7,533 bases of DNA from Actinomycetota bacterium (GTDB lineage Bacteria; Actinomycetota; Actinomycetes; Nanopelagicales; Nanopelagicaceae): NCBI GenBank assembly GCA_009702845.1, contig WLHG01000047.1, positions 1 through 7,533 of the forward strand, given 5' to 3'. Positions 1-5,667 of this stretch are shown piece by piece. Below the pieces are notes generated by a model. It did not search any database, had not been told where the DNA came from, and saw nothing but the letters and a program-made list of their open reading frames with translations. A program made the translations under genes and the position numbers. Every line of letters begins with the position of its first letter. Position 1 is the first letter of the stretch.

Positions 1-1038
1 ATCCCAGTCTTTAAGTTAACTGAAGAAGAGACTGCACGCCTATTGCGCATGGAAGATGAACTTCACAACCGTGTTATCGGACAGGATCAAGCGATCAAGG
101 CGCTTTCACAAGCGATTCGCCGCACGCGCGCAGGTCTTAAGGATCCACGTCGTCCAGGTGGCTCGTTTATCTTCGCCGGTCCATCAGGTGTTGGTAAGAC
201 TGAACTCTCACGCACATTGGCTTCATTCCTATTCGGTGATCAAGATGCATTGATTCAACTTGATATGTCTGAGTACTCAGAGCGTCACACAGCGTCCCGC
301 TTGTTCGGTGCACCTCCAGGCTATGTCGGTTATGACGAAGGTGGGCAGCTCACTGAAAAAGTACGCCGTCGCCCATTCTCAGTTGTTCTATTCGATGAGA
401 TCGAAAAGGCACACCCAGATATCTTTAACTCGCTCCTTCAAGTTCTAGAAGATGGACGCCTTACTGATTCGCAGGGTCGCACCGTTGACTTCAAGAACAC
501 TGTAATCATCATGACTACAAACCTCGGTACTCGCGATATTTCAAAGAGCCTTGGTCTTGGTTTTGCCAACAGCGATGATGAGCAGACAAATTACGAGCGC
601 ATGAAGGGCAAAGTTAATGACGAACTTAAGACTCATTTCCGCCCTGAGTTCCTCAACCGTATCGATGATGTAATCGTCTTCCACCAGTTGACTAAAGAGC
701 AGATTGTTCAGATTGTTGATCTCATGATCAAGAACCTAGATGATCGCTTGCAGGCAAAGGACATGGGAATTGAATTAACTCCTGCAGCTAAGGATTTACT
801 TGCTGCTCGTGGTTATGACCCACTACTTGGTGCACGTCCATTGCGTCGAACAATTCAACGTGAAATCGAGGATGCACTCTCTGAGCGCATCTTGTTCGGC
901 GAGCTCAAAGCCGGAGAAATCATTGTTGTAGATGCAGAGGGCGAAGGCGCCGATGCAATCTTTACTTTCAAGGGTGCACCAAAGGTTGAAACACCTGATA
1001 GTCCAGAGGATTTAGCGCAAGACGCACCTACAGCTTAA
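1..1038 (+). CDS. clpC: ClpC, ATP-dependent Clp protease ATP-binding subunit (3' part; 5' end outside window)
   Basis: This is the C-terminal 345 residues of an HSP100/ClpC unfoldase, which unfolds proteins and feeds them to the ClpP peptidase in the cytoplasm. The frame is open from base 1, so the gene begins upstream. The TTG at 43 is internal and not a real start. Visible parts of the second AAA+ module (numbered from the first codon here) are the Walker A GPSGVGKT at residues 60-67 (bases 178-201) and the GYVGYDEGG pore-loop region. The Walker B VVLFDE is at bases 382-399, followed by EKAHPD. Further on are the arginine-finger segment FRPEFLNR and the sensor-2 motif GARPLRR in the small C-terminal subdomain. 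The protein ends in a short acidic, Pro/Ala-rich tail and a TAA stop. All motifs are intact. ClpC is favoured over ClpB because of the [10 protein letters not shown] lead-in and the close match to actinobacterial ClpC1. Confidence 0.96.
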   Translation: MPVFKLTEEETARLLRMEDELHNRVIGQDQAIKALSQAIRRTRAGLKDPRRPGGSFIFAGPSGVGKTELSRTLASFLFGDQDALIQLDMSEYSERHTASRLFGAPPGYVGYDEGGQLTEKVRRRPFSVVLFDEIEKAHPDIFNSLLQVLEDGRLTDSQGRTVDFKNTVIIMTTNLGTRDISKSLGLGFANSDDEQTNYERMKGKVNDELKTHFRPEFLNRIDDVIVFHQLTKEQIVQIVDLMIKNLDDRLQAKDMGIELTPAAKDLLAARGYDPLLGARPLRRTIQREIEDALSERILFGELKAGEIIVVDAEGEGADAIFTFKGAPKVETPDSPEDLAQDAPTA

Positions 1039-1040
1039 TT

Positions 1041-1057
1041 CCTCACATATAGTGAGG
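1041..1057. repeat. Perfect inverted repeat between clpC and the first peptidase gene
   Basis: CCTCAC (1041-1046) and GTGAGG (1052-1057) are exact reverse complements separated by ATATA. They begin two bases after the clpC stop and end two bases before the ATG at 1060. No T-run follows, so a classical intrinsic terminator is unlikely. The repeat covers the proposed -10 element at 1048-1053. It could be an operator, or an RNA hairpin at the end of the clpC message. Confidence 0.55.
1048..1053 (+). promoter_or_regulatory. Candidate -10 element (TATAGT) for a leaderless transcript of the M6-like peptidase gene
   Basis: TATAGT fits the actinobacterial TANNNT -10 consensus and lies exactly six bases before the ATG at 1060, so transcription could start at the A of the start codon. 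The only Shine-Dalgarno-like sequence, GAGG at 1054-1057, is two bases from the ATG, which is too close for normal use. No convincing -35 hexamer was found; it would fall inside the end of clpC. Confidence 0.45.
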
Positions 1058-1059
1058 TA

Positions 1060-2751
1060 ATGAAGCGGGTTTTCTTAAGTTGTGCACTAATCCTTGGATT
1101 GGCCTTGCCATCGATTTCTCCAGCGTTCTCATCCGTTAAAGCGGGAGCCACCTGCACCAAACTCAAATCCACTACAACAGCTGCTGGCTATAAATACACT
1201 TGCATTAAATCTGGGAAGAAACTTGTGTGGAGCAAAGGCGTCAAAGTCATAGTCGCGAAAGCCACACCAAGCCCAACACCAAGCCCAACACCAAGCCCAA
1301 CACCAAGCTCAACACCAAGCCCAACACCAAGCCCAACACCGACATCTACATCTACGCCTACGCCTACTCCAACGCCAGCGGTCTGGAGGGATCCATTGCA
1401 GGGAACTTCATGCACGGTTGAAAATGCCTCACTGCCAAATCAAATCTTTGAACTTAAATGCCTTAAAGACAGTGTAGGAAACCCAGGAAGTACAGATAAT
1501 CATCTATTTTGGTTTCAAAATAATCGGCCACCAGGCTCGGAACCTACACCAACACCAACACCAACACCTACACCTACTCCAGTTGCACTGCCTGTCCTCT
1601 CATTAGATTCTGAATTCGCTGCGACAGCAGATTGCAAATTGAGTAAACCATCAAATCGCCCAATGGATGATGGGCCAATGGGTTCAGTCGGATTTCCTAA
1701 GCTTGCAAATGCCTTTTCATCGATTGGAAGCATTAAAGGATTGATCATATTTGTTGATTTTCCAGATGTAATTGCTACCGTTGACTTGAAATCGCCTTGG
1801 CAAACAAGTTCAATTCCGAATGCAGAAAAGCTCTTCGGATTTTCCAGTTATGGAAAATTAGAACTTAAAGTCGATATGTCTAATAAAATCTATAGACTTC
1901 AAAAGCCTTCTACCTATTACAATTTGAGTGCAGATCCATCTGGGGGTCCATTGGCAAATGCACCCCAACATAAGCTCGATGAGGTTATTACTGATGCAAT
2001 TACTGCAGCAGATCCAGATTTCGATTTCTCCAAGTATGCATTTGTCGCTGTCTCGACGCCGCAAAGCCCAACACTTGCTCTCAGTGGCGCTACTGGCATG
2101 GGTCAAAATCCAAAACAGTTTGACGGAGTAACTTATACTTATGGAGATTTCATTCCTTATGATGGCTTAACTCCTCTTGATAAACCGTATCGAACTTTAA
2201 ATTTTACGCACGACATAGGTCACATGCTCGGTTTAATGCATCCTTACATCACAGGGGCTGGGCAGCCCATGACCGGCGCTTGGGACATCATGTGGAGCTT
2301 TGCCTTTCAGAATGATTTTCTTGGATGGAATAAGTGGAAGTTGGATTGGATTATCGACGATCAAATTTCTTGCTTGAGTGGCAATCTCAATGGCAGTGTT
2401 ACGCAACTGCTCTCTCCTATTGGGGATCCGACAAAAAATAAAAAGATGATTGTGATCAAACTGAACTCCACAACGGCCCTGGCTGTTGAGGTAAGAAGAA
2501 AATCACCTTTTGAAGATTTGCAACCTGAAGACGAAGGAGTGATTGTGTACCGTGTCGATACAACGAAATCACAAGGCCAAGGGCCCTATACAATCGTTTC
2601 TAACCCAACCAAGACGATTACTTATCAGGACTTCCCTGAAATCTTAGGAACTATGAAACCCAGTCAGTCTGTAACAGATAGCGGCTATGTCATAACAGTT
2701 CTTCAATCTGTGACCGCGGGAGATTACGTTTCAATTCACAAGGTTGCGTGA
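1060..2751 (+). CDS. Secreted M6/immune-inhibitor-A-like metallopeptidase homologue with two cysteine modules and Pro/Thr linkers
   Basis: A 563-residue exported protein. Residues 1-25 form a signal peptide (MKR, hydrophobic core, small residues near 22-25). Residues 26-69 are a two-cysteine module (C32, C48, W57). Residues 70-106 are a Ser/Thr/Pro linker. A diverged second module (C118, C134, W151) follows, then a (PT)n linker at about 162-174. The rest resembles M6 peptidases: strand LIIFVDFP, the SYGKLEL segment, HDIGHMLGLMHPY at 384-396, GAWDIM with a Met-turn-like M411, and GVIVYRVD near the C-terminus. H384, H388 and H394 could bind zinc. The expected catalytic Glu is Asp (D385) and the third ligand position is His instead of the usual Asp of M6 enzymes, so activity is uncertain. 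C192 and C438 may form a disulfide. Likely role (inference): extracellular or surface protein degradation. It appears co-transcribed with the next gene, four bases downstream. Confidence 0.82.
   Translation: MKRVFLSCALILGLALPSISPAFSSVKAGATCTKLKSTTTAAGYKYTCIKSGKKLVWSKGVKVIVAKATPSPTPSPTPSPTPSSTPSPTPSPTPTSTSTPTPTPTPAVWRDPLQGTSCTVENASLPNQIFELKCLKDSVGNPGSTDNHLFWFQNNRPPGSEPTPTPTPTPTPTPVALPVLSLDSEFAATADCKLSKPSNRPMDDGPMGSVGFPKLANAFSSIGSIKGLIIFVDFPDVIATVDLKSPWQTSSIPNAEKLFGFSSYGKLELKVDMSNKIYRLQKPSTYYNLSADPSGGPLANAPQHKLDEVITDAITAADPDFDFSKYAFVAVSTPQSPTLALSGATGMGQNPKQFDGVTYTYGDFIPYDGLTPLDKPYRTLNFTHDIGHMLGLMHPYITGAGQPMTGAWDIMWSFAFQNDFLGWNKWKLDWIIDDQISCLSGNLNGSVTQLLSPIGDPTKNKKMIVIKLNSTTALAVEVRRKSPFEDLQPEDEGVIVYRVDTTKSQGQGPYTIVSNPTKTITYQDFPEILGTMKPSQSVTDSGYVITVLQSVTAGDYVSIHKVA
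1135..1266 (+). repeat. First copy of the shared N-terminal module (long direct repeat, copy A)
   Basis: These 132 bases encode residues 26-69 of the first peptidase-like protein. By hand alignment they match 2831-2962 at 112 of 132 positions without gaps, and 38 of 44 residues are identical. Conserved features are GATCTK, YKYTCIKSGKK, a Trp and a basic end. Most base differences are at third codon positions, consistent with selection on the protein. Confidence 0.9.
1269..1340 (+). repeat. 12-base tandem repeat, six units, encoding the Ser/Pro/Thr linker
   Basis: Six consecutive copies of AAGCCCAACACC are present. Five are identical, and the fourth (1305-1316) has one C-to-T change that turns Pro into Ser. 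Each unit adds four residues (SPTP), so a gain or loss of units keeps the frame and only changes the linker between the first module and the rest of the protein. Confidence 0.95.
1543..1578 (+). repeat. 6-base tandem repeat encoding a (Pro-Thr)6 linker
   Basis: Six units of CCWACW encode alternating Pro-Thr between the second cysteine module and the catalytic region. The three central units are identical CCAACA. This is a second, separate in-frame linker repeat in the same gene. Confidence 0.9.
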
Positions 2752-2755
2752 AGAT

Positions 2756-4072
2756 ATGAAGAAGATTTCCATCCTAACCATAATTTTGATGATCTCTACT
2801 TCATTTATGAGCCTCTCTGCTTCCGCAGCTGTTAAGCCCGGAGCCACCTGTACTAAACTCAATTCCACAACAACGACTGCTGGTTACAAATACACCTGCA
2901 TCAAATCAGGGAAGAAACTTCTGTGGGGCAAGGGCGTCAAGGTAGTAGTCGCGAAAGCCACAACGACACCAAGCCCAAGCCCAACGCCAAGCCCAACGAT
3001 TGATCAGGCAAAGGCACAGCTTGCGCTCGAAAAACTAAATTTCAAGAATACAATGATCTTTAGAATCACTGATAGCGTTCTTGAACGCAAGGCGGATAAT
3101 GGAATATATTTCAAAAGTGACTCAAGATTAGTCGCTGATTTTGACCCGGTTCGTGTAGCTGCCTATAACGCGGTTATCGGGCACCAACCCGCCACTTCTC
3201 ATCCAAAGATTTCGATTGATTACCAAATTAGCAAGAGTTTCCCAAAACTCTTAGAGGACTATTCAGTGAAGCTGATCGAGGAGACAGCTAATTACTGGAA
3301 TTTTGCGATTAATGTGCCAACTTCATTTACAGTTAAGTTGGTTACTGAGAAAGATCGTGAATCTGTTTTAAAAGACCCCTTGATGTTTTCAGGAATGGGT
3401 CCAGCTCTTGATCGACTTGCTGCCTGGGACCCTAATAATCAAGTAATTTTCTTTACTGGCGGTGGCGGATATCTTTATCATCAATCGGAAGGTTCTTACA
3501 AAGGCGTGCTGATGCTTGCTACCTCCAGTATTGCTTATCCGGAGCGCATGAATTTTGAATGGCCTGCGACGGCGTTTCACGAATTAACGCATGTGATTCA
3601 GGGATATTTCTTTAAGGAGCGATTGCCAGATTTAACGACTGACCAATACCAAGCAGTTAGTCCAGATAATTTCCGCGAAGGAACTGCAAATCTATTTGGC
3701 TACGCAGTTTCATTGGGTAATTTAGGTTGGTACAGCGATGCACTCGATAAAAACCTTTTGAATTGTCTAAATGATGCTGGAGCTTGGGTCCATACTCAGA
3801 GTGAATCAGACATTATTGATTTGTTAAATGCGACCGAGATAAGAACTCCAGAAGAAGCACACACTATGTCTTACCCAACGGGTGCCTTGTTATATGAGTG
3901 GGTTCTATATAAATATGGTTTTGACAAAGTTCAGGAGTTATTCAAAGGCCAGGGATCATCTTCTGACTATGCCGCAAATATCAAGAACGTACTTGGTGTT
4001 AGCAAGACGGAGCTCTATAAAGAGGCTGCGCCATATGTTCTTGCAAACATAAAAAGAGTTCTCGCTAAATAA
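2756..4072 (+). CDS. Secreted gluzincin-like zinc metallopeptidase (HExxH...E) with shared N-terminal cysteine module
   Basis: A 438-residue exported protein. Residues 1-25 are a signal peptide (MKK, hydrophobic stretch, Ala/Ser-rich end SASAA). Residues 26-69 are the same two-cysteine module as in the upstream protein (C32, C48). Residues 70-81 are a short Ser/Pro/Thr linker. The catalytic region contains HELTH at 275-279 and REGTANLFGY with E308, the layout of gluzincin (clan MA(E), peptidase_MA-like) enzymes: two zinc His, catalytic Glu and a third ligand Glu about 30 residues on. All key residues are present, so an active enzyme is plausible; the substrate is unknown. The ATG at 2756 is preferred over the in-frame TTG at 2744 because it gives a normal signal peptide and puts the module at residue 26, as in the upstream protein. 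Only four bases separate it from the upstream stop and no strong ribosome site is seen, so reinitiation after the first gene is likely. Confidence 0.83.
   Translation: MKKISILTIILMISTSFMSLSASAAVKPGATCTKLNSTTTTAGYKYTCIKSGKKLLWGKGVKVVVAKATTTPSPSPTPSPTIDQAKAQLALEKLNFKNTMIFRITDSVLERKADNGIYFKSDSRLVADFDPVRVAAYNAVIGHQPATSHPKISIDYQISKSFPKLLEDYSVKLIEETANYWNFAINVPTSFTVKLVTEKDRESVLKDPLMFSGMGPALDRLAAWDPNNQVIFFTGGGGYLYHQSEGSYKGVLMLATSSIAYPERMNFEWPATAFHELTHVIQGYFFKERLPDLTTDQYQAVSPDNFREGTANLFGYAVSLGNLGWYSDALDKNLLNCLNDAGAWVHTQSESDIIDLLNATEIRTPEEAHTMSYPTGALLYEWVLYKYGFDKVQELFKGQGSSSDYAANIKNVLGVSKTELYKEAAPYVLANIKRVLAK
2831..2962 (+). repeat. Second copy of the shared N-terminal module (long direct repeat, copy B)
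   Basis: This is the partner of 1135-1266, with 112 of 132 bases identical by hand count, no gaps and the same reading frame. Similarity ends where the low-complexity Pro/Thr/Ser linker begins, and the catalytic regions downstream are unrelated. That indicates a module joined to different enzymes and not a duplication of the whole gene. Confidence 0.9.
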
Positions 4073-4104
4073 TTCAAAGCTAATCAATAAACGACCTATT
4101 ACAA

Positions 4105-4134
4105 AGAAATCCAACTCTATATTTTGGGATTTCT
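4105..4134. repeat. 8-base inverted repeat after the peptidase operon; possible weak terminator
   Basis: AGAAATCC (4105-4112) pairs perfectly with GGATTTCT (4127-4134) across a 14-base AT-rich loop. It lies 32 bases after the stop of the second peptidase gene and just before the next gene. The stem is AU-rich and no T-run follows, so termination is possible but not well supported. Confidence 0.3.
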
Positions 4135-4140
4135 CCTTGC

Positions 4141-4146
4141 TACGAT
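4141..4146 (+). promoter_or_regulatory. Candidate -10 element (TACGAT) for a leaderless small membrane protein gene
   Basis: TACGAT matches TANNNT and is followed by exactly six bases and then the ATG at 4153, the same spacing as at 1048-1060 and upstream of radA. No Shine-Dalgarno sequence precedes this ATG. A clear -35 at 16-18 bases was not found. Confidence 0.45.
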
Positions 4147-4152
4147 TTAACT

Positions 4153-4311
4153 ATGAAAAGCACTTGGGGAAGATGGATATTTGCAGGCGGTTCGACTGTG
4201 ATATGGATTTTTATTTTCAAACCTATGACTGGTTTAGGTGCAGCTATTGCGATAGGTGTCGCTCTGGGCGGTTGGTGGATTTTTGACTCAGGAAAGAAGA
4301 AATCTAAGTAG
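4153..4311 (+). CDS. Small two-helix membrane protein of unknown function
   Basis: A 52-residue protein not recognised as a named family. It has a short basic N-terminus (MKSTWGR), a first hydrophobic segment at about residues 8-22 (WIFAGGSTVIWIFIF), a tight turn containing KPMTG, and a second Gly/Ala-rich hydrophobic segment at about 26-44 ending in GGWWIF. The tail is strongly basic (GKKKSK). This fits a helical hairpin in the cytoplasmic membrane with both ends inside, by the positive-inside rule. The codons are clean, there are no internal stops, and the start has a leaderless-type -10 at the right distance, which supports a real gene despite its size. It stands alone: the gene on its left is 80 bases away and the GNAT gene on its right is convergent, with 34 bases between the stops. 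Confidence 0.62.
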   Translation: MKSTWGRWIFAGGSTVIWIFIFKPMTGLGAAIAIGVALGGWWIFDSGKKKSK

Positions 4312-4345
4312 CGTTGATATATGGACTCGTACGTAGACGCGGTGA

Positions 4346-4819
4346 TTAAGAGTTAGTGGCTAAACTCTTTAAGGCTTCGCCACTCACGCGGTAAACGGTC
4401 CATTCATCCATTGGTTCTGCACCAAGAGATTTGTAGAACTCAATTGATGGTTCATTCCAATCTAGGACCCACCATTGCAAGCGCTCGTAATCGCGCTCGA
4501 TACAAATCTTTGCGAGCTCTTTTAACAGCGCTAAGCCAAAGCCTTTACCGCGATGGGCGGGATCAATGTAGAGATCTTCAAGGTAGATACCGGGTTTGCC
4601 GAGCCAAGTTGAATAATTAAGAAACCAGATGGATATTCCAACAACGATTCCGTCGACCTCGACTACGTGACAAAGGGCATGCGGATCGTCTGAAAAGAGC
4701 GACTCATTGATCTGTTCGAGCGTGGCTTTGGCCTCAAGTGGTGCTTTTTCATACTCGGCTAAGTCTTTGATTAGCTGCAGTATTCGTGGAGCATCTTCTT
4801 TTACTGCATTGCGAATCAT
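4346..4819 (-). CDS. GNAT-family N-acetyltransferase, diamine/polyamine (SAT-like) type
   Basis: A 157-residue cytoplasmic acetyltransferase that transfers acetyl from acetyl-CoA to an amine. It has one GNAT fold: the N-terminal IRNAVKEDAPRILQLIKDLA, the strand IVVGISIWFLNYSTW, and YLEDLYIDPAHRGKGFG with the CoA pyrophosphate-binding loop R90-G95. The C-terminal WNEPSIEFYKSLGA carries Y129 at the usual general-acid position. The EDL motif and WNEPSI.FY segment closely resemble spermidine/spermine N1-acetyltransferases (SAT1/SAT2) and related thialysine acetyltransferases, so an amine or polyamine substrate is likely but not shown. The ATG overlaps the mutY stop by four bases (ATGA), so it is translated from the radA-mutY message. 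It is unlikely to be part of DNA repair itself. Its stop faces the small membrane protein gene. Confidence 0.86.
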   Translation of the reverse strand: MIRNAVKEDAPRILQLIKDLAEYEKAPLEAKATLEQINESLFSDDPHALCHVVEVDGIVVGISIWFLNYSTWLGKPGIYLEDLYIDPAHRGKGFGLALLKELAKICIERDYERLQWWVLDWNEPSIEFYKSLGAEPMDEWTVYRVSGEALKSLATNS

Positions 4820-5667
4820 TGTGGAAGTCTATAGCGGTTTCGGGAGATTGATTGGATTAATTGATCTTCAATCAATGTCCTTAATGCTTTTTCAACTTGA
4901 GATTCTTCGGGCCAAAGTTTCTTGATTGCACTCTCAGTCAGTGATTCGTTCTCGCGCAACGCCTGCACAATTGTGCCGCGACACTTTCGATCGGTTCCGT
5001 GCCAGTCTTGTGATTTACGGATTAGCTCCGTTTTCGGGTAGCCGTTTTTGCGCCAGTTACATTGAGAGATGACGGGACAGAGTTCACACTTTGGATTACT
5101 AGACGTACACACAATTGCGCCGAGCTCCATCGTTGCTGCGGCCCACACATGAGCATTTCTTTCTGGCAACAGGGTAAGCCGCGCGGCCCTCTCCCTTGTT
5201 GTTGGTGCCGGCTTTGGATGTTCATTTCCATCGATCACGCGCGTTAATAAGCGACGGATATTTACATCCATTACGAGTGTGCGTTGCTCAAAGGCAAAGG
5301 CTGCAATCGCTGCCGCTGTGTACTGTCCAATTCCTGGCAAACTCTGCAAAGTTACCTCATCATCTGGAACTTCATTGTTGAAATCATCACGAATAATTTG
5401 TGCGGCTGCATGCAAGCGCAATGCTCGGCGCGGATAGCCAAGGCGTCCCCAAGCGGTAATAACTTGTGCGGGAGTTGCCTGTGCTAAGTCGGCCGGTGTT
5501 GGCCAGCGATCCATCCACTCAATCCATTTGGGTAGAACGCGATTAACTGGTGTCTGCTGCAACATATATTCGCTGACCATCACACCCCATGGCGATGTTG
5601 TGCGCCATGGTAAATCCCGTTTGTTTTTCTTAAACCAACTAACTATCGGTTTTTCAAGCGGGTTCAT
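4816..5667 (-). CDS. mutY: A/G-specific adenine DNA glycosylase MutY
   Basis: A 283-residue base-excision repair enzyme that removes adenine mispaired with 8-oxoguanine or guanine. Features in order are RDLPWR at 17-22 and SEYMLQQT with catalytic Glu33. The helix-hairpin-helix LPGIGQYTA starts at L110 and VMDVNIRR carries catalytic Asp134. The [4Fe-4S] loop is C187-x6-C194-x2-C197-x5-C203. The C-terminus (from about residue 225) is a short winged-helix-like region with LTESAIKKLWP and the ending RYRLPQ. The NUDIX-like 8-oxoG-recognition domain of E. coli MutY (about 350 residues) is absent, as is usual for actinobacterial MutY of about 280-310 residues, so the gene is not truncated. The start ATG overlaps the radA TGA by four bases, implying translational coupling. 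Confidence 0.95.
   Translation of the reverse strand: MNPLEKPIVSWFKKNKRDLPWRTTSPWGVMVSEYMLQQTPVNRVLPKWIEWMDRWPTPADLAQATPAQVITAWGRLGYPRRALRLHAAAQIIRDDFNNEVPDDEVTLQSLPGIGQYTAAAIAAFAFEQRTLVMDVNIRRLLTRVIDGNEHPKPAPTTRERAARLTLLPERNAHVWAAATMELGAIVCTSSNPKCELCPVISQCNWRKNGYPKTELIRKSQDWHGTDRKCRGTIVQALRENESLTESAIKKLWPEESQVEKALRTLIEDQLIQSISRNRYRLPQ

Noticed and set aside
1060..1110. Possible lipoprotein signal around Cys8 of the first peptidase
   Set aside because: Cys8 comes before the hydrophobic core and the preceding residues (FLS) do not fit a lipobox; an ordinary signal peptide ending near residue 25 fits better.
1269..1340. Possible CRISPR-like array
   Set aside because: The units are only 12 bases and directly abut with no spacers; they encode an in-frame linker.
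1188..1415. Antisense open frame rich in alternating Gly-Val
   Set aside because: It is the reverse complement of the Pro/Thr repeat; low-complexity repeats keep all frames open. It has no recognisable protein features and lies inside a well-supported gene.
2744..2758. TTG at 2744 as start of the second peptidase
   Set aside because: It would overlap the upstream gene and add an acidic MRED before the signal peptide. ATG at 2756 gives a normal signal peptide and the same module position (residue 26) as the sister protein.
4312..4345. Bidirectional terminator between the convergent small gene and GNAT gene (palindrome CGTACG)
   Set aside because: Only very short self-complementary stretches are present, with no stable stem and no T-runs.
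4816..5667. MutY as a truncated gene because the NUDIX-like domain is absent
   Set aside because: Actinobacterial MutY proteins are normally about this length; the C-terminal winged-helix-like ending is present and all catalytic and Fe-S residues are intact.
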